DNA of 64,000 nt from Corticium candelabrum (GCF_963422355.1 NC_085085.1:13827485-13891484), one strand, 5' to 3'. Counted from the first letter of the stretch, positions 11,287 to 33,363 are shown. Numbers and translations are program-made. Notes: generated from the sequence alone by a model not told the origin.

Positions 11287-12417
11287 AGAACGGGGATGGT
11301 GGGCCAGTACATGTATACATAGAGATAATACAGTACTTTAGACTGCATTGATATTAGTGCTATTCATGGAGTTGAGATATTTTCTGTTGTAATGTATAAT
11401 AGAAAAGTGATGGAATCAAAAGATCGTGTGCAACGGGAAATACAGCATGATGCCATGCCCAAGACCATCACCTTACAGCTACCTTTGCCTCCTATTCCGC
11501 TAGGTAGGTCACCGACCAAGACCTGGCGAAAAACATGTTATTCTCCAAATTTGAAAGAAGAATGTAGTGCTACTTCTCCAGTCGTTTGTCAACAAGAAAC
11601 GTCTCTGCACACGTTTCTCAAGAACGGTGGCAACTGCGCATGCGCGGACTGCGTGCACGTGCAGAATCACGTGGCTGCAGATGAGTGTGGATGTCCTGCA
11701 GGAGTGAGTAAGCTCTACATGGAAGTCATGCATGACTGCACTACACAAGAAGCCACCGAGGAAACCGTTTGGAGACCGAGAGACACAGGCAGCGAAAAAA
11801 TGGGAAAGAATGGCTGGTCATCATCAAATGACAGTCCAGACGAGTGCAACTACAAGCGATACATGCCCGACTACTTGATGGAATCACGAACAGAACAGCT
11901 TCAATGGCACACCATTGTGGGAGCTCTACCGTCCGTAGTCAGTTGGCTGCAAAAGTTGAATACTGCGAGACGAGCTCATCTACTAGATCCACTGCCTCAT
12001 GAGCTAGCCGGCGTTTCTCTACACAAATCCTCAGCATCTGCACGTGCTCTCATAAAAAGTGAAACAACAACAACAACAACAGGCGTTTTCAGAAAACAAG
12101 ACGCTGCAGTAGAGAAATCCGAGAGTCAGCCGGACCTTGTTGCATCTTCTGAAACAGATCTCCAATTGAAGTTGCGCTCACGGACAGAGGCTCTGGCCAG
12201 TTTCTCACTGAACCCACTATATCAGCAGGAAGAGCAACAGGACTCCACTGTCTCGTTGCGAAAAAATCGGAGCCACCACAAGAGGCTGAAAGCTTTCGCA
12301 AAACATGCTGGAGTTGGAACCGTTTCACAATCCAAGCCTCCCGTGCCCCACTACATGGCCAGCTTTTCCAAATCCATTCTCATCAAGCCACAATCGAAAG
12401 CATCTTTTGAAGAATAG
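9636..12417 (+). CDS. Unrecognised 466-residue protein
   Basis: Three exons with matching phases: 9636-9952 (donor GTCAGT, phase 2), 10102-10170 (donor GTACGT, phase 2) and 11403-12417 (TAA stop). Start is the first in-frame ATG. The N-terminal third is basic and aromatic (WARNEREEGRFRYSFRHHD), the middle exon encodes a helix-like stretch (YLSQQLRLAYDSYKTALEAA), and a cysteine-rich patch follows (CACADC, then ECGCPAG). The rest is Ser/Lys/Gln rich with one Thr run coded by an ACA array. I do not recognise the family. The cysteines could bind zinc, but this is a guess. No signal peptide or membrane segment is seen. The second intron holds a LINE fragment and two dinucleotide arrays. PWP1 starts 340 bp downstream on the same strand. 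Confidence 0.6.
10502..10596. repeat. (TA)n microsatellite
   Basis: A nearly pure TA array of about 95 bp, just beyond the 3' end of the minus-strand LINE fragment, so it may derive from the LINE tail. Confidence 0.9.
10597..11214 (-). mobile_element. 5'-truncated LINE, C-terminal nuclease-like region
   Basis: An open frame of about 180 codons runs from near 11210 to a stop at 10671. It contains DHLLGCGEGNWRNRRHN, then EQRLC, ARPGDVYHPHF and FDITI. The Cys/His pair followed by RHN and a spaced D...D pattern resembles the C-terminal restriction-like endonuclease of R2-type non-LTR elements, and similar tails occur in reverse-transcriptase proteins of marine invertebrates. The reverse transcriptase itself is absent, so the copy is 5' truncated. 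The break at 11215 abuts a (TG)n array (11215-11282). The frame is uninterrupted, which suggests a fairly young insertion. It lies antisense within an intron. Confidence 0.65.
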
Positions 12418-12643
12418 ATTTGTTAATTAATTATTCAATTAATTAAGAATGCCTGTATATTTCTACGGATATTCATAGCTTTTCTATTTTGTTAGCTCTG
12501 TTTTGCATTACAGGTGAAATCTGTCTCTAAACTTTGAATTAAAATCGAATTACGATACTAACCTATGTGGCTATCGTTAGAAGGGCGACGCCACGTGATC
12601 ATGCAAACATTCTTGTGTAGTAGCCGGGATCGGGACTGGGCTT

Positions 12644-12652
12644 ACCGGAAGT
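12644..12652 (+). promoter_or_regulatory. ETS-type site upstream of PWP1
   Basis: ACCGGAAGT is a full ETS/GABP core about 105 bp upstream of the PWP1 start codon. It is followed by TATGATGGCGG, which is close to a YY1 site. Such pairs are common in promoters of ribosome-biogenesis genes. The functional claim is inference. Confidence 0.45.
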
Positions 12653-12757
12653 ATGATGGCGGGTACAGTAGGGTGTCTAGCTCACAACACCACGTGACGC
12701 CAATCGGGGTCTCCACGGCATCAGCGAAAGCACGTTCGTTCATGTACATGTACGACA

Positions 12758-13483
12758 ATGCTGTCCTGCCTTTGTTGGGTGAAGAAAGGAGTAGCAAAAG
12801 AAGAACCTGATAAGGTCAATATTATCATTAATATTACCTTGATTGAACTTGCTGTAGCTACTGGTTTCACAGATACGTTTATCAAGCGATGAGCTGAAAG
12901 CGTTGCTGGAAGAAGCTCGAGACAAACTGACGTAATAGCATACATAACAGGATGGTTTTACAGCCACGCATAATGAACAGACGCCACTACAAAATGACAT
13001 ATTAGTAAAATGGTAATAAGTTGCTAATTGATATTTGTAACATTGACTCAAAACCATGTAATTGCCATTTATGTTTTCAATTTCATTTTGTCTTATGTTT
13101 ATTATTCATGCACCAAAGATTTTCGAAGATAATAGCAAGAATACTACAACGTACTATAGAACTTCGTGTATTAATTAAATATACATAATTTGCTTTATTG
13201 TCACTAATGTTGTTCTGTTGCTGTAACTAGTAACTATTCAAGCTGCTTTGTGCATTGAAGTACAACAGTGTTGTCTTGACAGACTTTTGTAGTTATTTTT
13301 GTTTACTTGGCAACATTTATGTAACAAAAATTCTCGTAAAGATTGCACACATGCTGTATACATATGTAACTAAAGTTTCTGCTCATCGTGTCAGTGTATG
13401 TGATTGTCACACAGTAAATATCAGTACTGGAGTATACCATGAACAAGATCAGCAATGAAACTGAGTAATTAAAGATGTGCTTG

Positions 13484-13563
<80 letters not shown>

Positions 13564-14754
13564 CTTGGAAATTGAGAGCTGCTTTGTGTAGTCATATTTC
13601 AATTTTTTTTCAAGTTTTGCAACTTGGAAGGTGTTTGTGTCACAGAAAGGGAGATCCAGCTGCAAGCCTTTCAATTCCTGCTACTGCTTCCAATGTTGTT
13701 GAAAATGATGACGATGGCAACGAAATGGAAGTTGAGTTGGAAGATAGCGATGAGAGAGCAAATGTAGTGGCCGAGTTGGAGGATGAGATCGACAAGCTCT
13801 ACATGACTGGCTATGATGATGAAGAATTAGAAGGTCTGAATTGTGTTGTTTTGGGTATGGGGAGGAGGTTAGTTAGGCAATGAGGGGTTCTACCAAAAGG
13901 GTGCAGGTAGAACACTAGCAGAGGCATAGGAAGCAAATGATGACCAGTCTAGTGCTCGCTAAAGGGCAGGGCAATGTAGCACCGATTATTAGGTAGACGT
14001 ACTAAGTACTGCCATGAGTAACAATATATTAATTATTTAATTGGCTATATATGTACCCTTAAAATGGAAATTGGTGCCATTGAGTGTCTGGTGAAAGTGT
14101 ATTTTTCTAAAAACCCATGGCCAGACTGGTCAGACTAGATGCTACACCCATGACTAGTACACAGCTCAAAGAGATCTACTACAAGAACAATGGGAAGTTG
14201 ATGAGCAGATCAACAAGGTAGAGGTAATGCAAACACTCAGAGTGGGCAAAACAGTAAATTGACTAACTGATTGACACACAAACTATAAAAGACCCATTTT
14301 ACGAAAACATCTTGCCAAGACCAATTGGATATCAGCTGGTTTCATGTTAGCCTGCACTGTGAAATGTGAGCTTCTTCTATGTTTCAGGTGTTAAAATGGA
14401 TGGAGCGGGAATGGCAGGTCTGACATACTATGCTAGTAATGTTGATGATCCATATATCACACTGAAAGATGAAGCAAGTATAAGACACCTATAGTGTCGG
14501 TAGTTGTTGTCATTCTTTCATGCTTTTACAGGCAGACGAGGATGAGGATGAAAGTATAAGAATCAAACCTCAAGACAACATGATTGTTTGTGGAAAGGCA
14601 GATGGAGATATGAGCACATTGGATGTTTATGTATACGATGCAGATGAAGACCATTTGTTTGTTCATCACAACGTTTTGCTTTCGGCATTTCCTCTTGCTG
14701 TAGAGTGGCTTGATTACGATCCTCACCCAGAAACTGGTCGTGGTATAGTACACC

Positions 14755-14814
<60 letters not shown>

Positions 14815-16836
14815 GCATGCATGCATGTGTGTTTGTAAAGCTTGATTTGATTCTGTGTTTGCTAGGTAACTATATTGCTGTTGGAACAATGGACCCATTC
14901 ATTGAAGTGTGGGATTTAGATGTAATCAATGAGGTAGAGCCAGTGTTGGTTTTAGGAAGAAACTCAAAGAAGTCTAAGTCAAAGAAAAAGGTAGCATATA
15001 ATTTGAAACTTTGTCTAATTAAAATTAAGTTGTTAATTAAAAAGTCTGAGATAAACACATCATTACTTTTGTATTGTTCTCATTTGCATATGGAGTATAC
15101 ATAAACCTGTGCTGCATTTCATTCTGCTTGAGGTCTGAAAATGCTATTCAGTGTTGGAAAGCAAGGATTTGATGTTTCTCAAAACTTTAATTTACCTACT
15201 AAGGAATCAACAATCAAGGGAATCATAGATTTGATGATTTATGTTAAGATATAATTGCACATGTCGAAAAGTGGGACCAAATGGCTAGACCAAATGTGAA
15301 ATTCAGCAGCTATGAAACTTTTCACGTTGGTCATACACTTAACTACATTAACTCTTACAGCGCAGTTTGAACGCATAGACAGAAAACAGCAGGTTGCAGT
15401 GTGAGTAGCCTAGAGAGCTTTAAAAACCTTTTTTAGTGGATCACAATTTGACACCATTAGCAACAGTATGGTACAGTGACTATGCACACAAACAGCAATT
15501 TTGTAAAGTTTGTAGCTATGAAATTTTCTGTATATGGTGTTTTACTTGTACAAATAGCTGAAGGTACTACAATAGACGCACATTAATTATTATTGGTCTA
15601 ATGTTTTACTAGACTGTTCATGGCCACAGTGATGCTGTGATGAGTCTGGCATGGAACAAAACAATCAGGTTGATACCTATTGTTATTGATATTTTCATAC
15701 CATATGCTGTCCTGTCATCACAATGGAATTTTGTCTTACAGAAACATTCTTGCAAGTGGGTCAGCTGATCAGACAATTCAGCTGTGGGATATGTCAAGGG
15801 GTGAGAGTGTTCATTCGATTGCACATCATACTGACAAAGTAAGATTCTGCGTGTACAATGCCCATTCTTGTTGTGAGTCACCCCAAAAAAGTTGGTCTCA
15901 ATGGTTTTCTTTGAATCGCAAACATCTTTGAAGCTTAGATATGTACAACGGTGTTTTGTCTTATGCCTATACAAGTCCATGTTACATGCTGAAACCATTT
16001 AGAACGTAATGAGACTGTTTGACGCAATAAAATTCAAATTTGAATTACCGTATACAACAGAAATAGTAGATCATGGCATGGCCACAATGATGAACCATGA
16101 ACGTTGTATAGTCTATATTGTACTAGTGTTTTCATCTGGCAGGTACAGTCACTTATGTGGCATCCATATGAAGCAAATAGTCTTCTGTCTGGATCAATGG
16201 ACAAGTATGTTCATCAGTTCATTGCTATTTCTTTGACAGTTATTGGTTCTGACATTTAGAACAGCTAGAGTCTATGACTGTCGGAGTCCCGATGTAAGCA
16301 GATATAAGTCAAACAAAGCACCAGATAATATTGACTATAGTCTCATCTCCAGTCTAGTGTCAAATCTTGGTCATTTGAAGGAGAAGTAGAAAACGTTATA
16401 TGGAATCACCTGGACCCTTATTACTTCTTGGTAGGTAGATCTACTATGAGACGTTACGATTACAGTCATAGCCACTACAGAGAATGTTTGGTGTTTGGTT
16501 TTGCAGGTCGGTACTGATAATGGTTTTGTTATGGGAGTAGATGCTCGAAGCGAATCATCGGTCTTTACCCTTCACGCTCACCAGTCGGCAGTGACAGGTC
16601 AGTAAGTATGTTGAGTTCAACAGCCATATAGTTGCAAATTACTTTACAAGTTACCTCTGTTAGAATGATGTATCCGATGGCAACACTAGAGGCTAGGCTT
16701 AACTTAATTAATATTGAAATCTCTTCAGCTGCCCCATTAGTAAGGCCACCTGTGCCACAAATTAATTTTTCAGGCTTCAATTAATCAATTAAGGCAATTG
16801 TTTTAGGAGCACCTAACTAATTAGAGTCTTGCATCA

Positions 16837-16891
<55 letters not shown>

Positions 16892-18210
16892 TAATGTAAT
16901 AGTATCTGTTTCCCAATGCTGCTGGAAGGGGTTCTATAGAATTACTGGCACCATTCATGAGTGATAATTACTTTTAAGGATCTCATATTACTAAAAGGCG
17001 CCTTCTGGGTTGATAGATCTATTTATTTTAGGCCTCCTTTATTGTAATTGATGTTGTCTGTTTTTAATATAACCAAATGAGCAAAAACTCAAATGAGCAA
17101 AAACTCGTCATACTGAGAAACAACCAAAGCACAATGTTGGGGTCACTGTACTTAAAACAATGCCTATACCTAAACAACCTAAACCTGCATAAACAGTCAA
17201 GAACATGATGTTAATTAAATATAAATGTTGAAAATGGATTCTAAGTGCAGTCTATAAAAAGCCTTGCTTGGAGCAATTGGTGACCATATAACTTTCAGAA
17301 AGGATTTCAGTCTAAAGAAAGAGTGATAGTCAGTCTGTATCAGTGCACTAAATTTAGTGATGTTTCAGTACCAGTATGGTATGCCTTCACAATTCTATAC
17401 TGAATTCAGGTGCACTGAATGTCTACTTTATTGTATTATACTATGGCCTGCAAGTAGGACACAAAAATACTGAGAACCAAATTTTCATTTCTTTGTTGCA
17501 GCACTCTGTCTTAGTAGTGAAATTCCTGGTTGTCTGTTGACTGCTTCCGAAGACAAGACTGTCAAAGTGTGGGACATCAAAGTGAGCAAAAGAAGACTCG
17601 ATCTGCTTCAGTGAATCACTATTCTCTTGTGTAGGATTATAGACCGGCTCACATCTCCACAACCGACTTCAAACTCGTATGTACATTTATTTAGTAATGA
17701 TTTCTTAGTTCATTACTTGTATTACTTTCCTTTCTGGTCAGGGTCCTGTTTTTTCTGCCGTTTTTTCACCTGACAATCCCCTAGTTATAGCTGCTGGAGG
17801 ACAAAAGAATGGCCTGAAAGTCCGCAATCTTGCTGAGGCAGCTCAAGGTAAGTACATGTATGACCAACCAGTACTTACCTTGATAATTATATCAAATCTA
17901 TGTCCAAGTTTGGAGACATTTTGAATCAAGAGAACGCGTCGTCCCTCTCAGTGCCATAGACGCACAGGATACAAAAAGGGTATACATTGCAATATTGTAT
18001 CACTATCAACTTGTACAGCCTCATCTTAGTCCCTTTCTGCTGCTTTGATTTTGGAAGGTTTCCAATCCCAAGCCTCAGCCACCCACAGAATATCCTGACC
18101 AGTCACCACAACAGGAAATGAGAAGACAACTAATGACATCAACCTGGGCGTCGGCCACTGTCCCCCCCAAGAAGAAGAAGAAATCAAAAAAGAGAACAAA
18201 ACAGAAATAA
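12758..18210 (+). CDS. PWP1: Periodic tryptophan protein 1 (WD40 ribosome-biogenesis factor)
   Basis: Seventeen exons, all phase consistent: 12758-12814, 12873-12931, 13646-13833, 14388-14477, 14536-14742, 14866-14990, 15613-15668, 15742-15838, 16143-16204, 16260-16293, 16353-16430, 16507-16597, 17502-17581, 17635-17676, 17742-17847, 17909-17979 and 18058-18210. The product is 531 residues; human PWP1 has 501. The N terminus (CLCWVKKGVAKEEPDK) matches human CVAWVRCGVAKETPDK. An acidic linker follows, then GLTYYASNVDDPYITLKD and the WD40 propeller (NYIAVGTMDPFIEVWDLD; LASGSADQTIQLWDM; LLTASEDKTVKVWDI). The tail ends in a Lys-rich nucleolar-type signal (PPKKKKKSKKRTKQK). The family acts in nucleolar rRNA transcription and pre-ribosome maturation. 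Introns 3, 5 and 12 are long or carry (TG)n arrays. No defects were seen. Confidence 0.95.
13487..13560. repeat. (TG)n in PWP1 intron 2
   Basis: About 74 bp of TG, roughly 85 bp upstream of the exon 3 acceptor. Related arrays lie in intron 5 (14757-14810) and intron 12 (16841-16889) of the same gene, so three PWP1 introns carry TG repeats on the sense strand. Confidence 0.9.
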
Positions 18211-18900
18211 GCGTGTTTACAGTTACAATACATCAGACAACATCCTAGTCATCATTACTAATCCTTCTACTCACAGCCACATCATCACTCATCTTAATTT
18301 AATTAACTCTTACCTCTCACCTACTACTCTATCAACGCACGAAGCCACCATCATAACTCTTGGCTCTGGCGTTGGCACGGTAGAAAATCGTTGGTTTCTA
18401 CCGGACACGCGTTGCCACTCCGCGCAAACAAAAGGATGACGTCTTGCGTAAATGAGGTGATAATTGAGGCGGAGCTGCAATTAGATAAGATGCTAATGCA
18501 CGTGCAAACTAACAAATTCAGACCCGAATTTGTCAAGGGCTTACGCCACTCTTTGCTTATTCTATTTCGTAATACAGTTAGCTTTGTATCCGCGTTATGC
18601 AATTCAAACTTATTATTATTGTTCGCCCGTCACACTCCGCACCATCCCCACACGCAACGGCCGCATGACCCTCTCATTCAACGCTAATCGCACTTTATCA
18701 ACAGGGACTAGCGCATTCGCTACAACTCCCATGACGCGATTATCGAGAGTGGCCAACCAGAACTTAGCAACTGCTGTTGGGTAATCCCCGGACACGCCCC
18801 GCGAAACGCACAGTATCAACAACACTCGTGACCACATCTCATCATTTGCTTGCAAACGTTTGCAGGAGGAACCAGCCAACTTTTTCGACCTCTTCCTGCA

Positions 18901-19305
18901 ATGAGCGACGTTCAGCAGAGCCTGCGGCGACGACGTGGCGTGAGCTTGAGCTTGGACATCAGAGGCAGCAGCACCTCCCTGCAGAGACGGGAATCGACCG
19001 CCAGCCTACCTATCATGGACAACTCCGACCACCGTTACCACGACCTGTCGCCCATCAGCGCCGTCGCTGCACGCCTCGGTGATATTGGTAACGCCATCGA
19101 CAGCGAGCTGTCCGAGTCGTCACTCTCTTTGTCCTTGTCTTTCTCGACGTCGACTGAACGTCGTTCCTCGGTGGCTTCGTCCGTCGCGTCGACCCTCGTT
19201 CACAACTTCGGTAATCGTTTGAGGAGGCGTGTGCGCAACTTTCTGCGTCGTGTCGTCGGTCTGGTCGTCCCTACTGCGGCTGCGTTTGCAGTGGCAGCGA
19301 TGTGA
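18901..19305 (+). CDS. Small Ser/Arg-rich protein with BH3-like motif and tail anchor
   Basis: A single open frame of 134 residues from ATG 18901 to TGA 19305. Upstream, AACGTTTGCAG|GAGG could be an acceptor for a 5' non-coding exon. Residues 55-67 read VAARLGDIGNAID. They line up with the BAK BH3 helix (VGRQLAIIGDDIN), keeping the four hydrophobic positions (V55, L59, I62, I66) and the small Gly63; the usual Asp at 64 is Asn. Two Arg-rich stretches (residues 9-12 and 106-117) surround Ser-rich low-complexity sequence. The last 17 residues (VVGLVVPTAAAFAVAAM) form a short hydrophobic tail just after basic residues, like a tail-anchored outer mitochondrial membrane protein. If real it would act as a BH3-only regulator of BCL-2 proteins, but both features are short and composition is biased. 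No homolog is recognised. It could also be an unrelated membrane peptide. Confidence 0.5.
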   Translation: MSDVQQSLRRRRGVSLSLDIRGSSTSLQRRESTASLPIMDNSDHRYHDLSPISAVAARLGDIGNAIDSELSESSLSLSLSFSTSTERRSSVASSVASTLVHNFGNRLRRRVRNFLRRVVGLVVPTAAAFAVAAM

Positions 19306-20353
19306 TCACAGATATCGGACCTGATTACGACGACGTGCCCGTTCTTGCCTTGATAAACGACCGATGCGACAAAAGCCAGCACCCTTGTACAGCTGCACGC
19401 GCGTTCTCGAGTTCTGAACTTGTACACATTGTTTTAGAATAGTGATAGAATTGTCAGTAGGGTGTGAGGGTGACGAAATGCTAGTGTCACTGCTCTGTAT
19501 GCAACTTTGCCCATTGTATTCAGGACTCATTGTAGAGTACCACAATATCGTATTGTAGTTCTAGGACAGAACGTTGTCTAACGATTGTATAGTGTACATA
19601 GAGGCCACTGATCTTTTGATTTTCTATGCTATTTATTCAGTAGATATGACAGCACTACTAGAGTTTCTATCTAGATCTTTGATGTATTTCTTTTCGAATA
19701 GAAGTGAATAATTACATATGCTCGTTTTGCCGCCAACATCAACTGTGGGAGCTTTGTTTGCGGTAGGACACGTCATTTTATTGCCAAACAGAGTCAATCG
19801 CAATGTGAGCGTCACGTGAAGCTGCACGTGAACAGTGAAGTTACCAGCTGGCAGAGAAGCCAGACCCTCCTGTTGTACAAACATTGTACGATACAAGCAC
19901 TCTCTACAAGTGCGCAGACAGCGTGGGCTATCATTTCATTAGCAGCTAGTTGAGTGTAGTAACTTATGGACGAGAAGTCTAATGCAAATGACACGACTGT
20001 GTGGCACCGTGCCAATTGCTCATTACACACACACACTGTACGTGTACCTCTGGGGATTCATTGACGTGCGTGTTGGAACACGTTGACACCAAACACTAAA
20101 ACATCAGTTTCAGTTGGATCCTCTAGGAAAAATTCTGCGCCTAATAAAACAAACAATTTCCTCACCGATTAGACAAAGGTGCTATACTAAACAGACGATA
20201 AAAAAACTGCTTGGAAAGACGAACTGACCTCGTCTGGTTGCTAGATGATGATGATGGTTTGGAACTAAAATGGCGCGCTCTCCATTTCTCCTCAAGCTGA
20301 CAGAACATGCCACCAGGATGCTAGACAGACAGGACATCCTATTTCAGTGCTTG
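19306..20353. other. Intergenic region between the BH3-like gene and SANBR
   Basis: No supported coding sequence. Two CACGTG E-boxes (near 19815 and 19825) stand out. The small open frames on both strands are not conserved-looking, and this is the convergent 3' space of two genes. Confidence 0.5.
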
Positions 20354-29711
<9,358 letters not shown>

Positions 29712-29821
29712 GCCAAAGCAACTATCCTACAGTATTACCCGGATACTCTGACAAGTCACGTGATTTACCAATGAATTAACGTCATGTGATTTTACCAACT
29801 TCAGATTTAACACCAGAGAGA
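29712..29821. promoter_or_regulatory. 110-bp head-to-head promoter, SANBR / GGT
   Basis: Only 110 bp separate the two start codons. The gap holds GTCACGTGAT (about 29754-29763), a canonical E-box of the USF/MITF/TFEB type, a CCGGAT ETS-like core, and CGTCATGTGAT 25 bp further on. Both genes must start transcription within this stretch or inside each other's leader. Shared control is inferred. Confidence 0.55.
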
Positions 29822-32298
29822 ATGTCGTTGCTCGTGGTTCACATACCGTTGGTTTTTACAGTGGCTCTATCGGTGAATGTTTTCAAATCTGATGCTGCTT
29901 CCTTCTACAAGAATTCAGGATGGTATCCTCATGCTGCTGTCGCTGCTGACGCACCAGTGTGCTCTTCAGCTGGAACATCAATTCTCAAGAAAAATGGCAA
30001 CGCTGTTGATGCTGCTGTGGCGACGCAAATATGCCAAGGTTATTATTTCTCAAACACTTTCTAGTCACTAGATTTCTAGTACGGCGTTGAATGTATTCGT
30101 ATGAATCTAGTCAAGTCGGTTACTCTACTGTGGGCTCCAAGTTACTCTTGACACGTGTAGAAAACTGTATTTCCTTTCTCGAATTTGTTTCATCTCTCAC
30201 TATCACTAGTAACTAAAAAGTGGGTAGTGCACGTGACTATTACTGCTGTGTCTGAACTCTCGCTTTCACAGTTATGAGCCTTCTGAAACCACAGTCGCAA
30301 GGAGGATTAAATATTAGTGTGTGCTCATTTCATTCCCCTGTGGGAGCGAGCATGTACCTTACTTGGTAGACTTTTTAGCTGCAGAGTGGAAAAACGTATA
30401 TTCTAATTATTACAACACCTGTTACAACAACTAATTCAATATTGTTACTATAGCAATAATCACACACAACGTAAAGTAGGTGTCATAATACTTCAATGTA
30501 GAAGGGACTGTAGGATGTAGAAGGGACTGTCGTTTTGACCACAAAGTCTATAACACCACTAAAATAGTCTGTATTGCATAATCATCAAAGTAACAGGTAT
30601 CACATACCAGACATAAAGTTACACAATGCTTTTCCACACATACAGGAAGTGAGTCAAGCCCTTGATACACTAAGTCACGTGATTTGACAAAGTCCCCTGT
30701 CTTAGAGCTCATATGTACACCTGAAATATCATTTAAATTACTTTTAGGATACATAACATTTTTTGTTTTCATTGTCACATCTGAAGGAATTGCAACTGCT
30801 TTGAACTTTAGGAGTGGTCAATTTTGAGGCATCTGGTCTAGGAGGAGGAGGCTTCATGCTAATATACAACAGATCAACAGGAAAAACTGAAGCAATAGAC
30901 TTCAGAGAAAATGCACCAATGAATGCTTATAAAACCATGCTACTGCAAAAAGACAGCAAACCAACACTAACTACAGGTGTTCCCGGAGAATTACGAGGAA
31001 TGGAAATGGCATGGAAGAAGTATGGCCAACTGCCATGGGCAATCCTCTTTGAACCAGGCATTTCTATTGCAGAAAACGGTTTCAAGGTTACAAAAGCTGT
31101 GGCAATGGGTATCGCCTCCTCAAAGGATTCAATCCTTAAGAATCCAGCAGCTTGGAGTCTTAAACAAATTTTAGCACCCAATGGGACATTTTTACAAGAA
31201 GGTGACATGATGAAGAGACCAACACTAGCTAAAACACTTAGACTGATTGCTGAACAAGGTGCTGATGTTTTGTACAATGGAAGTCTGACATCTCAGCTTG
31301 TCGAGGATATCAATGCAGCCGGAGCTAACTTCACTGTCGATGATTTCCATAACTACACAGCCATGAGTTTATCTCCACTTGTTGGGAAATTTCAGAACAT
31401 GACAGTATTGGGTATGCCACCACCTGGCAGCGGAGCCGTGCTTCAACTCATTCTTGGCATCTTAGATCTCTACAATATGACTCCCAGTGACTTCGGCCTT
31501 CTCTCCTACCAACGAACTATCGAAGCATTTAAGTTTGCCTATGCTCAACGTGTTCATCTAGCCGATCCTGCATTTGTGCCGGGCATTCGCAGTCAGGTTG
31601 ATTTCATGATGGATCCTAACACTGCAAAGAAAATGAAGGAGATGATTAGTGATAATGCCACGTACCCTCCTTCATACTACAATATCACACATAACGTACA
31701 CGACAAATTTGGAACGTGTCATTTCAGTGTTGTTGACCAGGATGGAAGTGCGGTTGCAGTAACTACAACAATCAACACCTCATTCGGAAGTCTTGTGAGA
31801 TCCAACACTACTGGGATTATTTTCAACAATGAAATGCTCGACTTCTCGACACCAAATCGTACAGACATCTGGGGTCTGCCACCAAACTCTATAAATTTTA
31901 TTGAGCCCAGCAAACGAGCTCAGTCATCAATGTCACCAACAATTCTCGTCGATGCGTCAGGTCAAACTGCAATGGTTACGGGTGCTTCTGGAGGAACCAG
32001 AATTATCAGCACTGCTGCATTAATTACATCTGGGCATTTCATTTACGACCAATGTCTGGTAGAAGCAACCAACATGTCACGTGTTCACCACCAACTACTG
32101 CCTGATTTTATCTTTATGGAGCCTGGCTTTCCGGAAGACATTAAAAAGGGTCTAGAAAAGATCGGACATCGGGTGAAGTACATCTTACTTGGTGATAAGT
32201 ACTTCTCAGATATACAAAGCATTGTAAGGGATTCTGACACTGGAATACTCAATGCAGTGTGTGACAATAGGAAGGGTGGGCAACCTGACGGTTTCTAG
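29822..32298 (+). CDS. Gamma-glutamyltransferase
   Basis: Two exons, 29822-30038 (phase 1) and 30812-32298, give 567 residues; human GGT1 has 569. An N-terminal hydrophobic segment (residues 2-18) is a signal anchor. Family landmarks are in order: GNAVDAAVAT, GGGGFMLIYN, IDFRENAP, TGVPGELRGM, the autoprocessing and nucleophile Thr374 in FGTCHFSV, the oxyanion-hole serines in SSMSPTI (444-450), GASGGTRI and the C-terminal RKGGQPDGF. Several NxS/T sites suit an extracellular glycoprotein. The enzyme hydrolyses or transfers the gamma-glutamyl group of glutathione at the cell surface. All key residues are present. Which vertebrate paralog it matches best cannot be said by eye. The 0.77 kb intron holds nothing recognised. 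Confidence 0.95.
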
Positions 32299-32779
32299 AA
32301 AACAATCGAAACGTTAGTACTACAATAGAAGTTACTAATGAGTTTGAAATCTCAAATCTGGAATTGATGTTAATAATTTTCACATATTTTATTTTTTCTT
32401 ATATGTTCAGTATTGGTGTTTAGTGGCAGTTACCCTAGTTGTCTAGAAATGCTGTCATAACACCATGTAGTTTGCACATTTGTAATTTTTCTCTGGACAG
32501 TACAGGTATTGATTTGGTTGTCATTAATTCCTAGCTGCTTTCAGTAAAGTAATAAGATTGTACAAGAAAAGAGAACGTGCTGTTATAATATATGGGTCAC
32601 CAGATGACAATTTTAAAGCTTGAAAATGTATTGGACAGACAAACCAACCAACAAACATTAATTGATAGCCACATGATATTTATATTGAAGAACTATTAAT
32701 TAATGGCATGTGAGTGTCACTATGTGCACGAGTGTGTGCATACATACACTCATGCAGATATGCACGCATGTGTGAATGC

Positions 32780-32826
<47 letters not shown>

Positions 32827-33363
32827 CAGATATGCCAATCAGAACTTACCGTAAGAGAATACAAGTGCATATGCATCCATCTATCTGTCTATGTTCATGT
32901 ATGCACAACCTCTATTTCTCCCCCTCCCCATCTACCTGAGGTGACACCTACTACCCCTACTCTGCTCCTTATTACTACACACTGGATTGCCTTTCGACAG
33001 GAGCAACACAATTGACAGAAGTTTCCCAAGAAGCATCAAGAAATACCCAGCCGATGCTTTGTGTACCATAGATTTTCAACTGCATCAGTCAGGGTAGTTG
33101 ATCTGTTTCATTGAAGGTCGCACACTCTTTGAACCAAAGTGTTTTAGAAGCAACGCTTGAAGCTAAATTTGTAACTGTGTCAACATCAAGTACTATAACT
33201 GCTTTATCATGCTGTCAGGAATAGAATGAGCAACTTATTTCTATTATTTAGTATTCATCGTACAGCCAAAAATTGCTCAGATCACTACATGGAGACCATC
33301 ATTTCCAATAGGTACATAAAACACACCATTTCTGTATGACATAAAAATTATCACCAATTATGA
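32299..33363. other. Convergent intergenic region with (CA)n
   Basis: No coding sequence recognised. A CA array lies at 32780-32825. The region separates the 3' ends of GGT (+) and FBXW5 (-). Confidence 0.6.

Noticed and set aside
18391-18784. Two plus-strand frames upstream of the BH3-like gene
   Set aside because: No protein-like features or similarity; probably leader or intergenic sequence.
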